This document shows, in pieces, positions 46,701-54,105 of a stretch of DNA of 64,000 nucleotides. How positions within the stretch are numbered: the first letter of the stretch is position 1; each line of letters opens with the position of its first letter. The position numbers and the translations under genes were made by a program. The notes below the pieces were generated by a model. That model was not told the DNA's origin. It made no database searches and worked only from the letters and a program-made list of their open reading frames with translations. This DNA is from Burkholderia sp. S171. GTDB lineage: Bacteria > Pseudomonadota > Gammaproteobacteria > Burkholderiales > Burkholderiaceae. The stretch lies in contig NZ_LMUF01000041.1 in NCBI RefSeq assembly GCF_009766085.1, positions 72,382-136,381 of the forward strand, written 5' to 3'.

Positions 46701-47895
46701 GGATCCGAAGATGCAATCGCAGGTCGCGAAGCAGTTCATCCCCAAGCGCTTCGCACTGCATTTCGCCACGGTGAAACTGCTCAATCGGCGCTGGGAGGAT
46801 GTGGCGATCGGCGCAAATCTCGGCGATGACCGCAAGTGGCAGGCGAACATTGCGTCCGATCAGGTCACCGGTAATGCCGAATGGATGCCGGGTGCGACGA
46901 AGGGCAGTCCGGGCGCGTTGCAGGCGCGGTTCACGAAGGTCGTGATTCCGGGCAAACAGGAAACTGACCTGGTCGGACAGATGATCCGCAAACCGCCGGC
47001 CAACATGCCGTCCATCGATTTGATCGTGAACGAACTCGTGGTGCGCGGGCGCACGCTCGGACGCCTTGAGGTCGATGCCCACAATGATGTGGAAGACAAG
47101 GTGCCAGTCTGGTATCTGGACAAGCTGGACCTGAGCAACCCGGACGCCAAGCTATCTGCCACGGCCAACTGGCGCACGATCAGCGGTCCCGTGGGTTTTC
47201 CGGCCGACGCCGACGACAACGCCCCCCGCCGCACCGCGGTAGATTTCAAGCTGGACATCATGGATGCCGGTGCGCTGGTTGAACGGCTGGGCTTGCCGCG
47301 TACGGTGAAGAACGGCAAAGGCACCGTGACCGGCCAGTTTGGCTGGGACGGCAGTCCGGCCGCGGTCGATCTGCCCACGCTCAACGGCAAGCTAGATGTC
47401 GACCTGCATCACGGTCAGATTCTCAAGGTCAATCCGGGCGCGGCGAAGCTGCTCGGCGTGCTCAGCCTGCAAAGTCTCGCGCACTTCCTCACGCTGAATT
47501 TCCAGGACGTCGTTGGCAAGGGGCTGCCGTTCGAAAAGATCACGGGCTCGGGCACGGTTCAGAATGGCATCGGCCGCACCAATGATTTCACGATGATCAC
47601 GGCGCCTGCACGCGTCGAGCTGAAAGGGCTGGTCGATCTGCCGAAGGAAACCCAGGACCTGCACGCCAAAGTTATTCCGACCATCAGCGCGGGCGCTGTG
47701 GCGCTGGGCGCAGCCGTGATCAATCCGTTGCTCGGGCTCGGGACGCTAGTGGCCGATCTCGTGCTTTCGAAGTCGATTGGAAAGGCATTCACGATTAACT
47801 ATTCCATTACCGGTTCTTGGTCGAAACCCATCATCCAGCGGGTGAAAGGCGATCAGGGTAAGATCGAATCTCCTGCTGAAGCCGTGCCCAACTGA
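43702..47895 (+). CDS. yhdP: YhdP/AsmA-like large membrane-anchored protein
   Basis: The start at 43702 (MSDRKELTDPPEAVPVKL...) gives about 1,397 residues. One N-terminal transmembrane helix (VLKVLLVLVAVVYFAVAGIYL, about residues 28-48) anchors a very long periplasmic part of repeating beta segments, with the family's C-terminal AsmA-like region ending near GLGTLVADLVLSKSIGKAF. AsmA-like proteins of this family are thought to form bridges that carry phospholipid to the outer membrane. An alternative ATG lies at 43615. It is followed by the nitrilase-family gene and tldD, as is usual in this group. Confidence 0.92.
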   Translation: MSDRKELTDPPEAVPVKLGGRAELALSRVLKVLLVLVAVVYFAVAGIYLTLRYAVLPQIDAFRPRVEQMVSSKIHAQLRIGRITAKWSGFEPSFDIDNLRIEAADGTPGLAVPHASATVAWRSLIGPIPLLSNLTVDGPDVVISRAADGTFSVAGVPIQAKHTGNDAFMTWLLRQQAIVLRDGTLRWHDGERDAPELALKSIKLAILNDGTHHRLALQAPPDGDLLHGPLDFRADFTTPRFSVPGRPANWTGQSYLSTGPVDLPMLSQYVKMPFATYSGRFDNRIWIDFASGKLQTAGGDLTGSDIALRVRPTQPRLDVPIANFRWDLAQQDDEYTLQLANLHAELGQPPLADGTPVSRLLALHTLTGHYRAASLQRGQMFGVSGDVVDLGILGEFARALPLPSKAQNDLIRFNPRGQIANYTLQTERPRPATHAQMLAQRQTGAEPPMRYTVKGDLRGVSVQAQEPPPGLTINNHPRAGIPGVENLWGSIDADQDHGSVVIDTKNTAITLPGVFDNPRLVLDQIDGHVTWTLTDAPGKAHKAITAHVESLHVKNADAEASATADYKNEGEGRGSLDLKAKAARLDVTSLVHYLPTSISEKLRLYLGHALQAGISRNATIEIHGDLTKFPYSRFPDAGQFRIVAPFFGGKFEPTPYPPKTMANGTPNVWPAFDGIDGTFNLAENKLGFDISRGHYLGVSVVKTTGRIEDLGNRESKLLIDADAHGPITDMLRYVEDSSLGALSHHVSTKIHATGNAALALQLEIPRVAPPPGVRPHVGYKGALTFNGNDLAYGALPPLSNLKGRARFGEKTASLDGLTAKFLGGDVRGTGGVKPDGSYAFDVSGRIGGDAAQSLNAHDQAQAAQILKHISGTAPYDLRVRGVKNALPQVEANSDLTGLGLDFPAPFNKSAGTAMPFAFTFAPVAGSVQEHDAKLTLGPVNAHYLLKQTGKEAPIVERGAIGVNKPADLPTEGVTAAVDIDELDADAWRKLITELGPLPQPDPKMQSQVAKQFIPKRFALHFATVKLLNRRWEDVAIGANLGDDRKWQANIASDQVTGNAEWMPGATKGSPGALQARFTKVVIPGKQETDLVGQMIRKPPANMPSIDLIVNELVVRGRTLGRLEVDAHNDVEDKVPVWYLDKLDLSNPDAKLSATANWRTISGPVGFPADADDNAPRRTAVDFKLDIMDAGALVERLGLPRTVKNGKGTVTGQFGWDGSPAAVDLPTLNGKLDVDLHHGQILKVNPGAAKLLGVLSLQSLAHFLTLNFQDVVGKGLPFEKITGSGTVQNGIGRTNDFTMITAPARVELKGLVDLPKETQDLHAKVIPTISAGAVALGAAVINPLLGLGTLVADLVLSKSIGKAFTINYSITGSWSKPIIQRVKGDQGKIESPAEAVPN

Positions 47896-47980
47896 GCTTT
47901 TTTTGGGCTTCCGGCAAAGGCCCACTGGCTTGCGGCAGGCGATTTCGACTATCATCGCGCCCCTTTTTTAGCAGGCTGAC

Positions 47981-48814
47981 ATGAGCGAAAAATCAAGCGA
48001 AGGCACTCCCGGGATGTTCCGCGTCGCCGCGCTGCAAATGGTGAGCGTGCCGGATCGTGAACGCAATATTGCGGAAGCCGGGCGGCTGATTGCCGAAGCT
48101 GCGCGCGATGGCGCGCAACTCGTGCTGCTGCCGGAATATTTCTGCTACATGGGTTTCAAGGACACGGACAAGCTCGCGATCCGCGAGACGCCCGGCCACG
48201 GTCCGATCCAGCAGTTTTTGTCCGACGCGGCGCGTGAACATAAGGTATGGGTGATCGGCGGGACCTTGCCGCTGGAATCGCCTGAAGCGGCGCGCGTGCT
48301 CAATACCACCCTGGTCTTCGATCCAACCGGCAAGCAGGTTGCCCGCTACGACAAGATTCATCTCTTCAACTTCGAGAAAGGCACGGAATCCTTCGACGAA
48401 GCCCGCACGATCCGTCCGGGAAGCGAAGTGCGTACGTTCGATGCACCATTCGGACGCGTGGGATTGTCGGTGTGTTACGACCTGCGCTTTCCCGAGCTCT
48501 ACAGAAAAATGGGCGATTGCGCGTTGATGGTCGTGCCGTCCGCGTTCACGTACACCACCGGCGAGGCACACTGGGAAACGCTGCTGAAGGCACGTGCAGT
48601 CGAGAACCAATGCTACGTGCTGGCCGCCGCGCAAGGCGGCAAACACGAAAACGGCCGACGGACCTGGGGCCACAGCATGCTGATCGACCCATGGGGCGAG
48701 GTCGTGGCCGTGGTGGAAGAAGGCGCGGGCGTGGCAGCCGGAGCAATTGATGCCGCGCGTATTGCGTCCGTCCGACAAAGCCTTCCGGCCCTGCGGCATC
48801 GCGTGTTGGGCTAG
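47981..48814 (+). CDS. Nitrilase-superfamily amidase (Nit1/omega-amidase-like)
   Basis: The 277-residue protein has the catalytic triad Glu52 (LLPEYF), Lys125 (RYDKIHLF) and Cys165 (SVCYDLRFPELY). It matches the Nit branch of the nitrilase superfamily, whose members hydrolyse the omega-amide of 2-oxoglutaramate or repair deaminated glutathione. The exact substrate is not determined here. It lies between yhdP and tldD on the same strand, with gaps of 85 and 100 bp. Confidence 0.93.
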   Translation: MSEKSSEGTPGMFRVAALQMVSVPDRERNIAEAGRLIAEAARDGAQLVLLPEYFCYMGFKDTDKLAIRETPGHGPIQQFLSDAAREHKVWVIGGTLPLESPEAARVLNTTLVFDPTGKQVARYDKIHLFNFEKGTESFDEARTIRPGSEVRTFDAPFGRVGLSVCYDLRFPELYRKMGDCALMVVPSAFTYTTGEAHWETLLKARAVENQCYVLAAAQGGKHENGRRTWGHSMLIDPWGEVVAVVEEGAGVAAGAIDAARIASVRQSLPALRHRVLG

Positions 48815-48914
48815 CTTGTTTTTTCGGAGCCCCCCTCCATCTGGTTAGGGTGTGGCATAAATACTCCAACGTTAGAATGCGTTTAATCCCCACAGACTTC
48901 GCCACAGGCAACGA

Positions 48915-50381
48915 ATGAACATCATCGAACCCGGCATCCGAAATCTCGCCACCGCGAAAGAGATCCTGCTGACGCCCTACGGCCTCGACGAATCCACGAT
49001 TACGCGCACGCTGGCCGAGATCTTCACGCACCGCGTGGACTACGCGGATCTCTATTTCCAGTCCACGCGCAGCGAAGCGTGGAGCCTGGAAGAAGGCATC
49101 GTCAAATCAGGCAGCTTCAGCATCGATCAAGGTGTGGGCGTGCGCGCCGTGTCGGGTGACCGGACGGCGTTTGCGTATTCGGACGACTTGTCGGCGGAAT
49201 CCATCCGTCAGGCAGCGGTCGCCACGCGCGCGATTGCAAAAGCTGGCGGCGGCAAGCACAAGATCAAGTCGGCGAGTTCGCTGACCGGCGTGTTCGGCCG
49301 CGACCTCTATCTGCCGTCCGATCCGCTCACGTCGCTCGACGCCACCGCGAAGGTGAAGTTGCTCGAACGTGTCGAGAAAATGGCGCGTGGCCGCGATCCG
49401 CGCATCGTCCAGGTCATGGCCGGTCTCGCGGGTGAATACGACGTCGTGCTGGTCGCGCGCAGCGACGGCGCGATGGCCGCCGACATCCGGCCGCTCGTGC
49501 GAGTGTCCGTTACGGTGATCGCCGAAAAGGACGGACGTCGCGAAATGGGCAGCGGCGGCGGCGGTGGGCGTTATGACTACGCCTATTTCACCGACGAAAT
49601 CCTCTCCCACTACGTCGATCAAGCCGTGCACGCGGCGCTCGTGAATCTCGACGCGCGTCCCGCGCCTGCCGGTGCGATGACCGTCGTGCTCGGACCGGGC
49701 TGGCCCGGCGTGTTGTTGCACGAAGCAATCGGCCACGGGCTGGAAGGCGACTTCAATCGCAAGGGCTCGTCGGCGTTTGCCGGGCGCATGGGCGAACGGG
49801 TGGCGGCAAAGGGCGTGACGGTCGTCGATGACGGCACGCTGCCGAACCGGCGCGGTTCGCTGAATATCGACGATGAAGGCAATCCCACGCAATGCACGAC
49901 CTTGATCGAGGACGGCATTCTCAAGGGTTACATCCAGGATTCGCTGAATGCGCGCCTGATGAAGATGCCGGTAACGGGCAACGCGCGGCGCGAATCGTAT
50001 GCCGCCTTGCCCATGCCACGCATGACCAACACGTACATGCTCAACGGCGACAAAGACCCGGGTGAAATCCTGGCATCGGTGAAAAATGGCTTGTATGCGG
50101 TGAATTTCGGCGGCGGTCAGGTCGACATCACCAACGGCAAGTTTGTGTTCTCCGCGTCCGAGGCGTACATGATCGAGAATGGCAAGATCACGTATCCGGT
50201 GAAGGGTGCAACGCTGATCGGCAGCGGCCCGGAATCGCTCAAGTACGTGACCATGATTGGCAACGACCTTGCGCTCGACGGCGGCGTGGGCGTGTGCGGC
50301 AAGGAAGGCCAGAGCGTGCCGGTGGGCGTCGGTCAGCCGACCTTGCGGATCGAAAAGATGACGGTGGGCGGCACAGTTTGA
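48915..50381 (+). CDS. tldD: Metalloprotease TldD
   Basis: TldD with TldE/PmbA forms a protease that processes small peptides such as microcins and helps degrade CcdA. The 488-residue protein has the zinc-binding motif in VLLHEAIGHGLEGD (HExxxH), ANRRESYAALPMPRMTNTYM-like ARRESYAALPMPRMTNTYM and the C-terminal glycine-rich LIGSGPESLKYVTMIGNDL. No pmbA partner is in this window. It ends 440 bp before aroG. Confidence 0.96.
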   Translation: MNIIEPGIRNLATAKEILLTPYGLDESTITRTLAEIFTHRVDYADLYFQSTRSEAWSLEEGIVKSGSFSIDQGVGVRAVSGDRTAFAYSDDLSAESIRQAAVATRAIAKAGGGKHKIKSASSLTGVFGRDLYLPSDPLTSLDATAKVKLLERVEKMARGRDPRIVQVMAGLAGEYDVVLVARSDGAMAADIRPLVRVSVTVIAEKDGRREMGSGGGGGRYDYAYFTDEILSHYVDQAVHAALVNLDARPAPAGAMTVVLGPGWPGVLLHEAIGHGLEGDFNRKGSSAFAGRMGERVAAKGVTVVDDGTLPNRRGSLNIDDEGNPTQCTTLIEDGILKGYIQDSLNARLMKMPVTGNARRESYAALPMPRMTNTYMLNGDKDPGEILASVKNGLYAVNFGGGQVDITNGKFVFSASEAYMIENGKITYPVKGATLIGSGPESLKYVTMIGNDLALDGGVGVCGKEGQSVPVGVGQPTLRIEKMTVGGTV

Positions 50382-50532
50382 CCGTGTAGTCTGCCATTTA
50401 GCCGTGAATTTCCCGCGCCGCGCATTGTGAGACATACGAGCACGCCGCGCGGGAAAACCGCATCTTCGGCTCACATTTACTGCGGAATTTACCCCCGTAA
50501 CGCGGATTTTCCGCATTCTTGCGGCTGACAAC

Positions 50533-50562
50533 TTGCCAACCGCGCGTGTTTAGGGTTATAAA
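50533..50562 (+). promoter_or_regulatory. Candidate promoter of the aroG leader transcript
   Basis: TTGCCA at 50533-50538 and TTATAA at 50556-50561 (17-bp spacing), or TATAAA one base later. A transcript would start near 50568, about 30 bases before the leader ATG, which fits a short attenuator leader. Confidence 0.55.
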
Positions 50563-50600
50563 GCCAGACGTTCAATTTTTAGCAAAAGACCTAAACCATC

Positions 50601-50666
50601 ATGTCCGCCAAGTTTTATTTTTACTTTTTTTGGCATCTCAAGCCGCTGGCGGATCGAGAGGGGTGA
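50601..50666 (+). CDS. Leader peptide of the aroG attenuator, 21 codons, rich in Phe, Tyr and Trp
   Basis: A short frame ATG(50601)...TGA(50666) encodes 21 residues. Codons 5-11 are TTT TAT TTT TAC TTT TTT TGG, giving FYFYFFW: four Phe, two Tyr and one Trp in a row. Such a run is the hallmark of leader peptides in Phe, Tyr or Trp attenuators. The 3' part of the frame (50644-50652, CGCTGGCGG) is complementary to the 5' arm of the terminator (50700-50708). It lies 157 bp before the DAHP synthase start, so the amino acids sensed match the pathway controlled. A ribosome binding site is weak (AAAAGACC). Confidence 0.8.
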   Translation: MSAKFYFYFFWHLKPLADREG

Positions 50667-50726
50667 GTCGTTTGTGTAGAACCCAAGTTTCCCGAAAAAC
50701 CGCCAGCGTAGCCTGGCGGTTTTTTT
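50644..50726 (+). promoter_or_regulatory. Transcription attenuator of aroG (antiterminator and terminator)
   Basis: Segment CGCTGGCGG (50644-50652) can form a perfect 9-bp antiterminator with CCGCCAGCG (50700-50708). The alternative is the terminator stem CCGCCAG (50700-50706) with CTGGCGG (50713-50719) plus a seven-T tract. When a ribosome stalls at the aromatic codons (50613-50633), 50644-50652 is freer and the antiterminator can form. When it reads through to the stop at 50666, that segment is covered and the terminator forms. Confidence 0.75.
50695..50726 (+). terminator. Intrinsic terminator of the aroG attenuator
   Basis: AAAAACCGCCAG pairs with CTGGCGGTTTTT around the loop cgtagc and ends with seven T residues at 50720-50726. 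It lies between the leader frame and aroG, which is the layout expected for conditional termination. Confidence 0.9.
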
Positions 50727-50822
50727 ATGCCCGCTTTTTTTGATGATTTTTTGCGCTGTCCTGATCTGTCGGACGTAACGACCAACGAACACAGCACCAA
50801 AACGAGTTCCTGGAGAACCAGC

Positions 50823-51896
50823 ATGCCCCCGCACAACACCGACGATGTCCGAATTCGCGAATTGAAAGAACTGACGCCCCCCGCCCACTTGATCCGTGAG
50901 TTCGCCTGCGCCGAGCCGGTTTCGAACCTGATCTACAACTCGCGCCAGTCGATGCATCGCATCCTGCACGGTATGGAAGACCGCCTGATTGTGATCGTCG
51001 GACCGTGCTCCATCCACGACACCAAAGCGGCTTTGGAATACGCGGGCCGTCTTGTCGAGCAGCGCAAGCGCTTTGAGGGCGAGCTGGAAATCGTGATGCG
51101 GGTGTATTTCGAGAAGCCGCGTACGACGGTCGGCTGGAAAGGTCTGATCAACGACCCATACATGGACAACAGCTTCAAGATCAACGAGGGCCTGCGGACC
51201 GCGCGCGAATTGCTACTGCGAATCAACGAACTGGGATTGCCGGCCGGCACGGAATACCTCGACATGATCAGCCCGCAATACATCGCTGACCTGATTTCAT
51301 GGGGTGCGATCGGCGCACGGACGACGGAGTCGCAAGTGCATCGCGAGCTGGCGTCGGGATTGTCGTGCCCGGTCGGCTTCAAGAACGGCACGGACGGCAA
51401 CGTGAAGATCGCCGTGGATGCCATCAAGGCAGCATCGCAGCCGCACCATTTCCTCTCGGTGACGAAGGGCGGCCATTCGGCCATCGTATCGACGGCCGGC
51501 AACGAGGACTGCCACATCATTCTGCGCGGCGGCAAAGCGCCGAACTACGATGCGGAAAGCGTGAACGCCGCATGCAACGACATCAGCAAGGCTGGACTGG
51601 CCGCGCGCCTGATGATCGATGCGAGCCATGCGAACAGTTCGAAGAAGCATGAGAACCAGATCCCGGTGTGCGCCGATATCGGCCGGCAGATCGCGGGCGG
51701 CGATGAGCGGATCATCGGCGTGATGGTGGAGTCGAATCTGGTCGCCGGACGGCAGGATCTGAAGGAAGGCTGCGAGCTGACCTACGGGCAAAGCGTCACG
51801 GATGCGTGTATCGGCTGGGAAGATAGCTTGAACGTGCTCGAAGGGTTGGCCGAAGCCGTGAAGCAACGGCGCGTGGCGCGGGGGAATGGGAATTGA
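50823..51896 (+). CDS. aroG: 3-deoxy-7-phosphoheptulonate (DAHP) synthase
   Basis: DAHP synthase condenses phosphoenolpyruvate and erythrose-4-phosphate, the first step of the shikimate pathway to Phe, Tyr and Trp. The start at 50823 (MPPHNTDDVRIRELKELTPP...) has a CTGGAGAA ribosome binding site and gives 357 residues; the open frame reaches back to 50727. Motifs are IVGPCSIHD, FEKPRTTVGWKGLINDPYMD, GARTTESQVHRELASGLSCPVGFKNGTDG-like and DASHANSSKKHENQ. This is the AroF/G/H type I-alpha class. The attenuator upstream links its transcription to aromatic amino acid supply. Confidence 0.96.
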   Translation: MPPHNTDDVRIRELKELTPPAHLIREFACAEPVSNLIYNSRQSMHRILHGMEDRLIVIVGPCSIHDTKAALEYAGRLVEQRKRFEGELEIVMRVYFEKPRTTVGWKGLINDPYMDNSFKINEGLRTARELLLRINELGLPAGTEYLDMISPQYIADLISWGAIGARTTESQVHRELASGLSCPVGFKNGTDGNVKIAVDAIKAASQPHHFLSVTKGGHSAIVSTAGNEDCHIILRGGKAPNYDAESVNAACNDISKAGLAARLMIDASHANSSKKHENQIPVCADIGRQIAGGDERIIGVMVESNLVAGRQDLKEGCELTYGQSVTDACIGWEDSLNVLEGLAEAVKQRRVARGNGN

Positions 51897-51920
51897 TTGG
51901 CTTAGTTTGACGACATGCCC

Positions 51921-51952
51921 AAAAGGGTTGCGTTTTACGCAGCCCTTTTTTG
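51921..51952 (+). terminator. Intrinsic terminator of aroG
   Basis: AAAAGGGTTGCG pairs with CGCAGCCCTTTT (one G-U pair) around the loop tttta, followed by T residues, 25 bp after the aroG stop. Confidence 0.88.
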
Positions 51953-52185
51953 TTTGATTGGCCAACAAAAATTCAATGATACGAAAGCAAAATATTGCCA
52001 ATTGTTATTCAATAATAATTTTTCGCTGTGTATACATTCTCTAAAAATGCGAACCATCGGGCGTCGCCTCTAGGAATTTCCCGACATTCGACCCTAAACA
52101 ATTTGACGGGTGACCGCTTGCATTTCCGATCAGCAAGAAAAAATTTCGAAAACATTTTCTCAAATGCAATGGATAATATTTAAGC

Positions 52186-52197
52186 GCACGATCGTGC
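52186..52197. promoter_or_regulatory. Perfect 12-bp palindrome before the orphan membrane protein gene
   Basis: GCACGATCGTGC lies 26 bp before the ATG at 52223, in AT-rich sequence. It could be an operator; nothing shows a binding protein. Confidence 0.35.
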
Positions 52198-52222
52198 TAT
52201 TATTTTATTTTTTCTTACATCC

Positions 52223-52639
52223 ATGAACGAACAGATCTTTTACTTGTTGGGATTTATCTTGTTCTGCGCTGGAACCTTATTAGGCATCCCGCACGGGCTC
52301 TCCAAGCGGAGAGGAACCGCAGACGACACTGAGCGATGGCGTGTTGCACATTTGTCGACATGCATTGGCGGAATATCAATTATAGGGATCACATTAGCTC
52401 TTAAAACACTTCTTCAAGATGATGCATTTTACACTCTGTGGTTATTCACAGCGGCAGCGTATTCATTTTTTGCAGCGTGCTCAGTCAGCGGATGGCTTAA
52501 GGTATCTTGGGACGGTGATCAAAGTCTGCTTCAGGTTAAAGTCATTTACTGGACACAGATACTCGCATCCGGACTGTCGTTGCTCGCGATTTTACTTTCG
52601 GCAATTACGCTCGTTCTTAACACTTGGCATCACAGATAA
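52223..52639 (+). CDS. Small four-helix membrane protein, unknown (weak resemblance to styrene-oxide-isomerase-like proteins)
   Basis: The 138-residue protein has four hydrophobic segments (about residues 5-22, 44-63, 70-90 and 108-132). The motif RWRVAHLSTCIGG after the first helix resembles the AHS...NG segment of styrene oxide isomerase, a four-helix membrane protein, but this is only a visual resemblance. The gene and its upstream region are much lower in GC than the neighbours, with more A/T-ending codons, which suggests horizontal acquisition. No clear ribosome binding site precedes the ATG. There are no co-directional partners; hmp converges on it. Confidence 0.7.
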   Translation: MNEQIFYLLGFILFCAGTLLGIPHGLSKRRGTADDTERWRVAHLSTCIGGISIIGITLALKTLLQDDAFYTLWLFTAAAYSFFAACSVSGWLKVSWDGDQSLLQVKVIYWTQILASGLSLLAILLSAITLVLNTWHHR

Positions 52640-52716
52640 TTTTTCGCTGAGCGGCAGATATCCGTCTTTCACGCGGGAAGAGGAACTGATTGACTTGAGC
52701 GTGGTTTGATAATCGA

Positions 52717-52740
52717 AGGGCTGCCATTTCCGGCAGCCCT
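52717..52740. terminator. Hairpin between the orphan gene and hmp
   Basis: AGGGCTGCC pairs with GGCAGCCCT (9 bp) around six bases, between two convergent genes. T-tracts are weak in both directions (CTCTTT on the plus strand), so termination efficiency is uncertain. Confidence 0.55.
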
Positions 52741-52765
52741 CTCTTTGATCCCGAACGCGCTAACG

Positions 52766-53968
52766 CTAAGCGGCCTCGCCGGAACCGAAAATCTCGGTAC
52801 GCACCCGTGCCTTCGATACCCCCGCGGCCATCAACGCGTCTTGCTGCGCGCGCATGAAGGGCACGGGGCCGCAAAGATAATAATCGGCGTTGGGAAGCAG
52901 GGTTTTATCGGCTATGCGGGCGAAATCCAGGCGTCCCGCGAAGTCGAAATCGGTTCCTGGGCGGTCATCGGCGTGAGTCTTTTCGTAAAACACAGTCCGC
53001 GACACGTTCGGATGTTTTGCGACAATCGCGTCCAGCCATGTGCCGAACGCATGCGTGCGGCCATTCCGGCAAGCGTGGACAAACGATATCTGCCGCTTGG
53101 TGTCCTGAGCGGTCAGGGACGCGAGCATCGACACCATCGGCGTAATACCTACGCCGCCGCTGATCAATACAACAGGCGTTGTCTTGCTCCGGTCGAGTGT
53201 GAACTCGCCCATCGGCGCGCTGACGTCAACAATCCCGCCGACTTCCATCCCGTCATGCATAAGATTGGACACGTATCCAGCCGGCAGATCCTGCGCTAAT
53301 TCGCGCTTCACCGAAATGCGCAGCCACTGGCCGTTCGGAGCGTCGGAAAGCGTGTATTGACGCGGCTGGTCAACGCCGATTTCCTTCACGAATCGCTTCA
53401 CGCTGATGTACTGGCCCGGCTCGAAATGGCAGACCGGACCGCCATCGGATGGCTTTAAATAAAACGATGTGATCTCGTCGCTCTCCTGTTCGCGCCGAAA
53501 CACGACAAACGGCCGGAAACCACTCCACGCGGCTTGGGCATACAGCCCCTTTTCCGCTTCGATAAAGATCTCGGCGAGCTGCGCGTAAGCGGCTCGCCAG
53601 GCGTCGAGCGTGGGTTCATCGACAGCATCGCCCAGCACCTCAGATATAGCTGCCAGCAGATTTTCCCCGACGATCGGATATTGCTCCGGCCGGATATTCA
53701 AGCTCGCGTGCTTGTGCGCGATATGCGTGACGGCCGATCCGAGCGCACCGAGGTTATCGATGTTCGCGGCATACGCGTACACCGCTCGCGCCAACGCCTG
53801 CGGCTGGCTGGCGCTCTGTTGATGCGCCTGGTTGAACACGTTTTTCAACTCGGGATGGTGGATGAACATCCGCTTGTAGAAGTGTTGAGTAATGGTCACG
53901 CCATGTTCAGCGAGCACGGGAGCGGTGGCTTTTACACGGGCAATCTGGTCGGCGGTCAAGGCTGTCAT
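52766..53968 (-). CDS. hmp: Flavohaemoglobin (nitric oxide dioxygenase)
   Basis: Hmp oxidises nitric oxide to nitrate with O2 and NAD(P)H. The 400-residue protein has a globin domain (about 1-140) with proximal His85 in HIAHKHASLNI, an FAD-binding domain with PRQYTLSDAPN, and an NAD-binding domain with LISGGVGITPMVSML and YLCGPVPFM. The ribosome binding site AAAGGAGCT is strong and is part of a large palindrome. An NsrR-like operator overlaps the promoter, so induction by nitric oxide is expected. Confidence 0.97.
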   Translation of the reverse strand: MTALTADQIARVKATAPVLAEHGVTITQHFYKRMFIHHPELKNVFNQAHQQSASQPQALARAVYAYAANIDNLGALGSAVTHIAHKHASLNIRPEQYPIVGENLLAAISEVLGDAVDEPTLDAWRAAYAQLAEIFIEAEKGLYAQAAWSGFRPFVVFRREQESDEITSFYLKPSDGGPVCHFEPGQYISVKRFVKEIGVDQPRQYTLSDAPNGQWLRISVKRELAQDLPAGYVSNLMHDGMEVGGIVDVSAPMGEFTLDRSKTTPVVLISGGVGITPMVSMLASLTAQDTKRQISFVHACRNGRTHAFGTWLDAIVAKHPNVSRTVFYEKTHADDRPGTDFDFAGRLDFARIADKTLLPNADYYLCGPVPFMRAQQDALMAAGVSKARVRTEIFGSGEAA

Positions 53969-53973
53969 TGATG

Positions 53974-54016
53974 AGCTCCTTTAAAGATGCATTTATAATA
54001 CATCTTTAAAGGAGCT
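53974..54016. promoter_or_regulatory. NsrR-like operator within a 43-bp palindrome at hmp
   Basis: Perfect 16-bp arms, AGCTCCTTTAAAGATG and its complement, flank 11 central bases. Nested inside at 53984-54006 is AAGATGCATTT, one base, TAATACATCTT. The left half matches the known NsrR half-site exactly and the right half 9 of 11. The hmp ribosome binding site lies in one arm. Confidence 0.8.
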
Positions 54017-54105
54017 GCTTATCCGCGCGTTTTGTCGCAGGGATATAAGACGATGCTGATTGTGGTGTCCAGCAGAGCAAACTGCGCCGAACACGCGCTA
54101 CGCTT

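Larger units (their letters stand above)
50382..50822. other. tldD-aroG intergenic region carrying the attenuator
   Basis: This 441-bp region holds a promoter, a 21-codon leader frame, and a terminator, described separately. The first 150 bp after tldD show no clear element. Confidence 0.8.
51897..52222. other. AT-rich intergenic region upstream of the orphan membrane protein
   Basis: These 326 bp are far more AT-rich than the rest of the window. The start holds the aroG terminator; the end holds a 12-bp palindrome just before the next gene. No other element is recognised. Confidence 0.6.
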
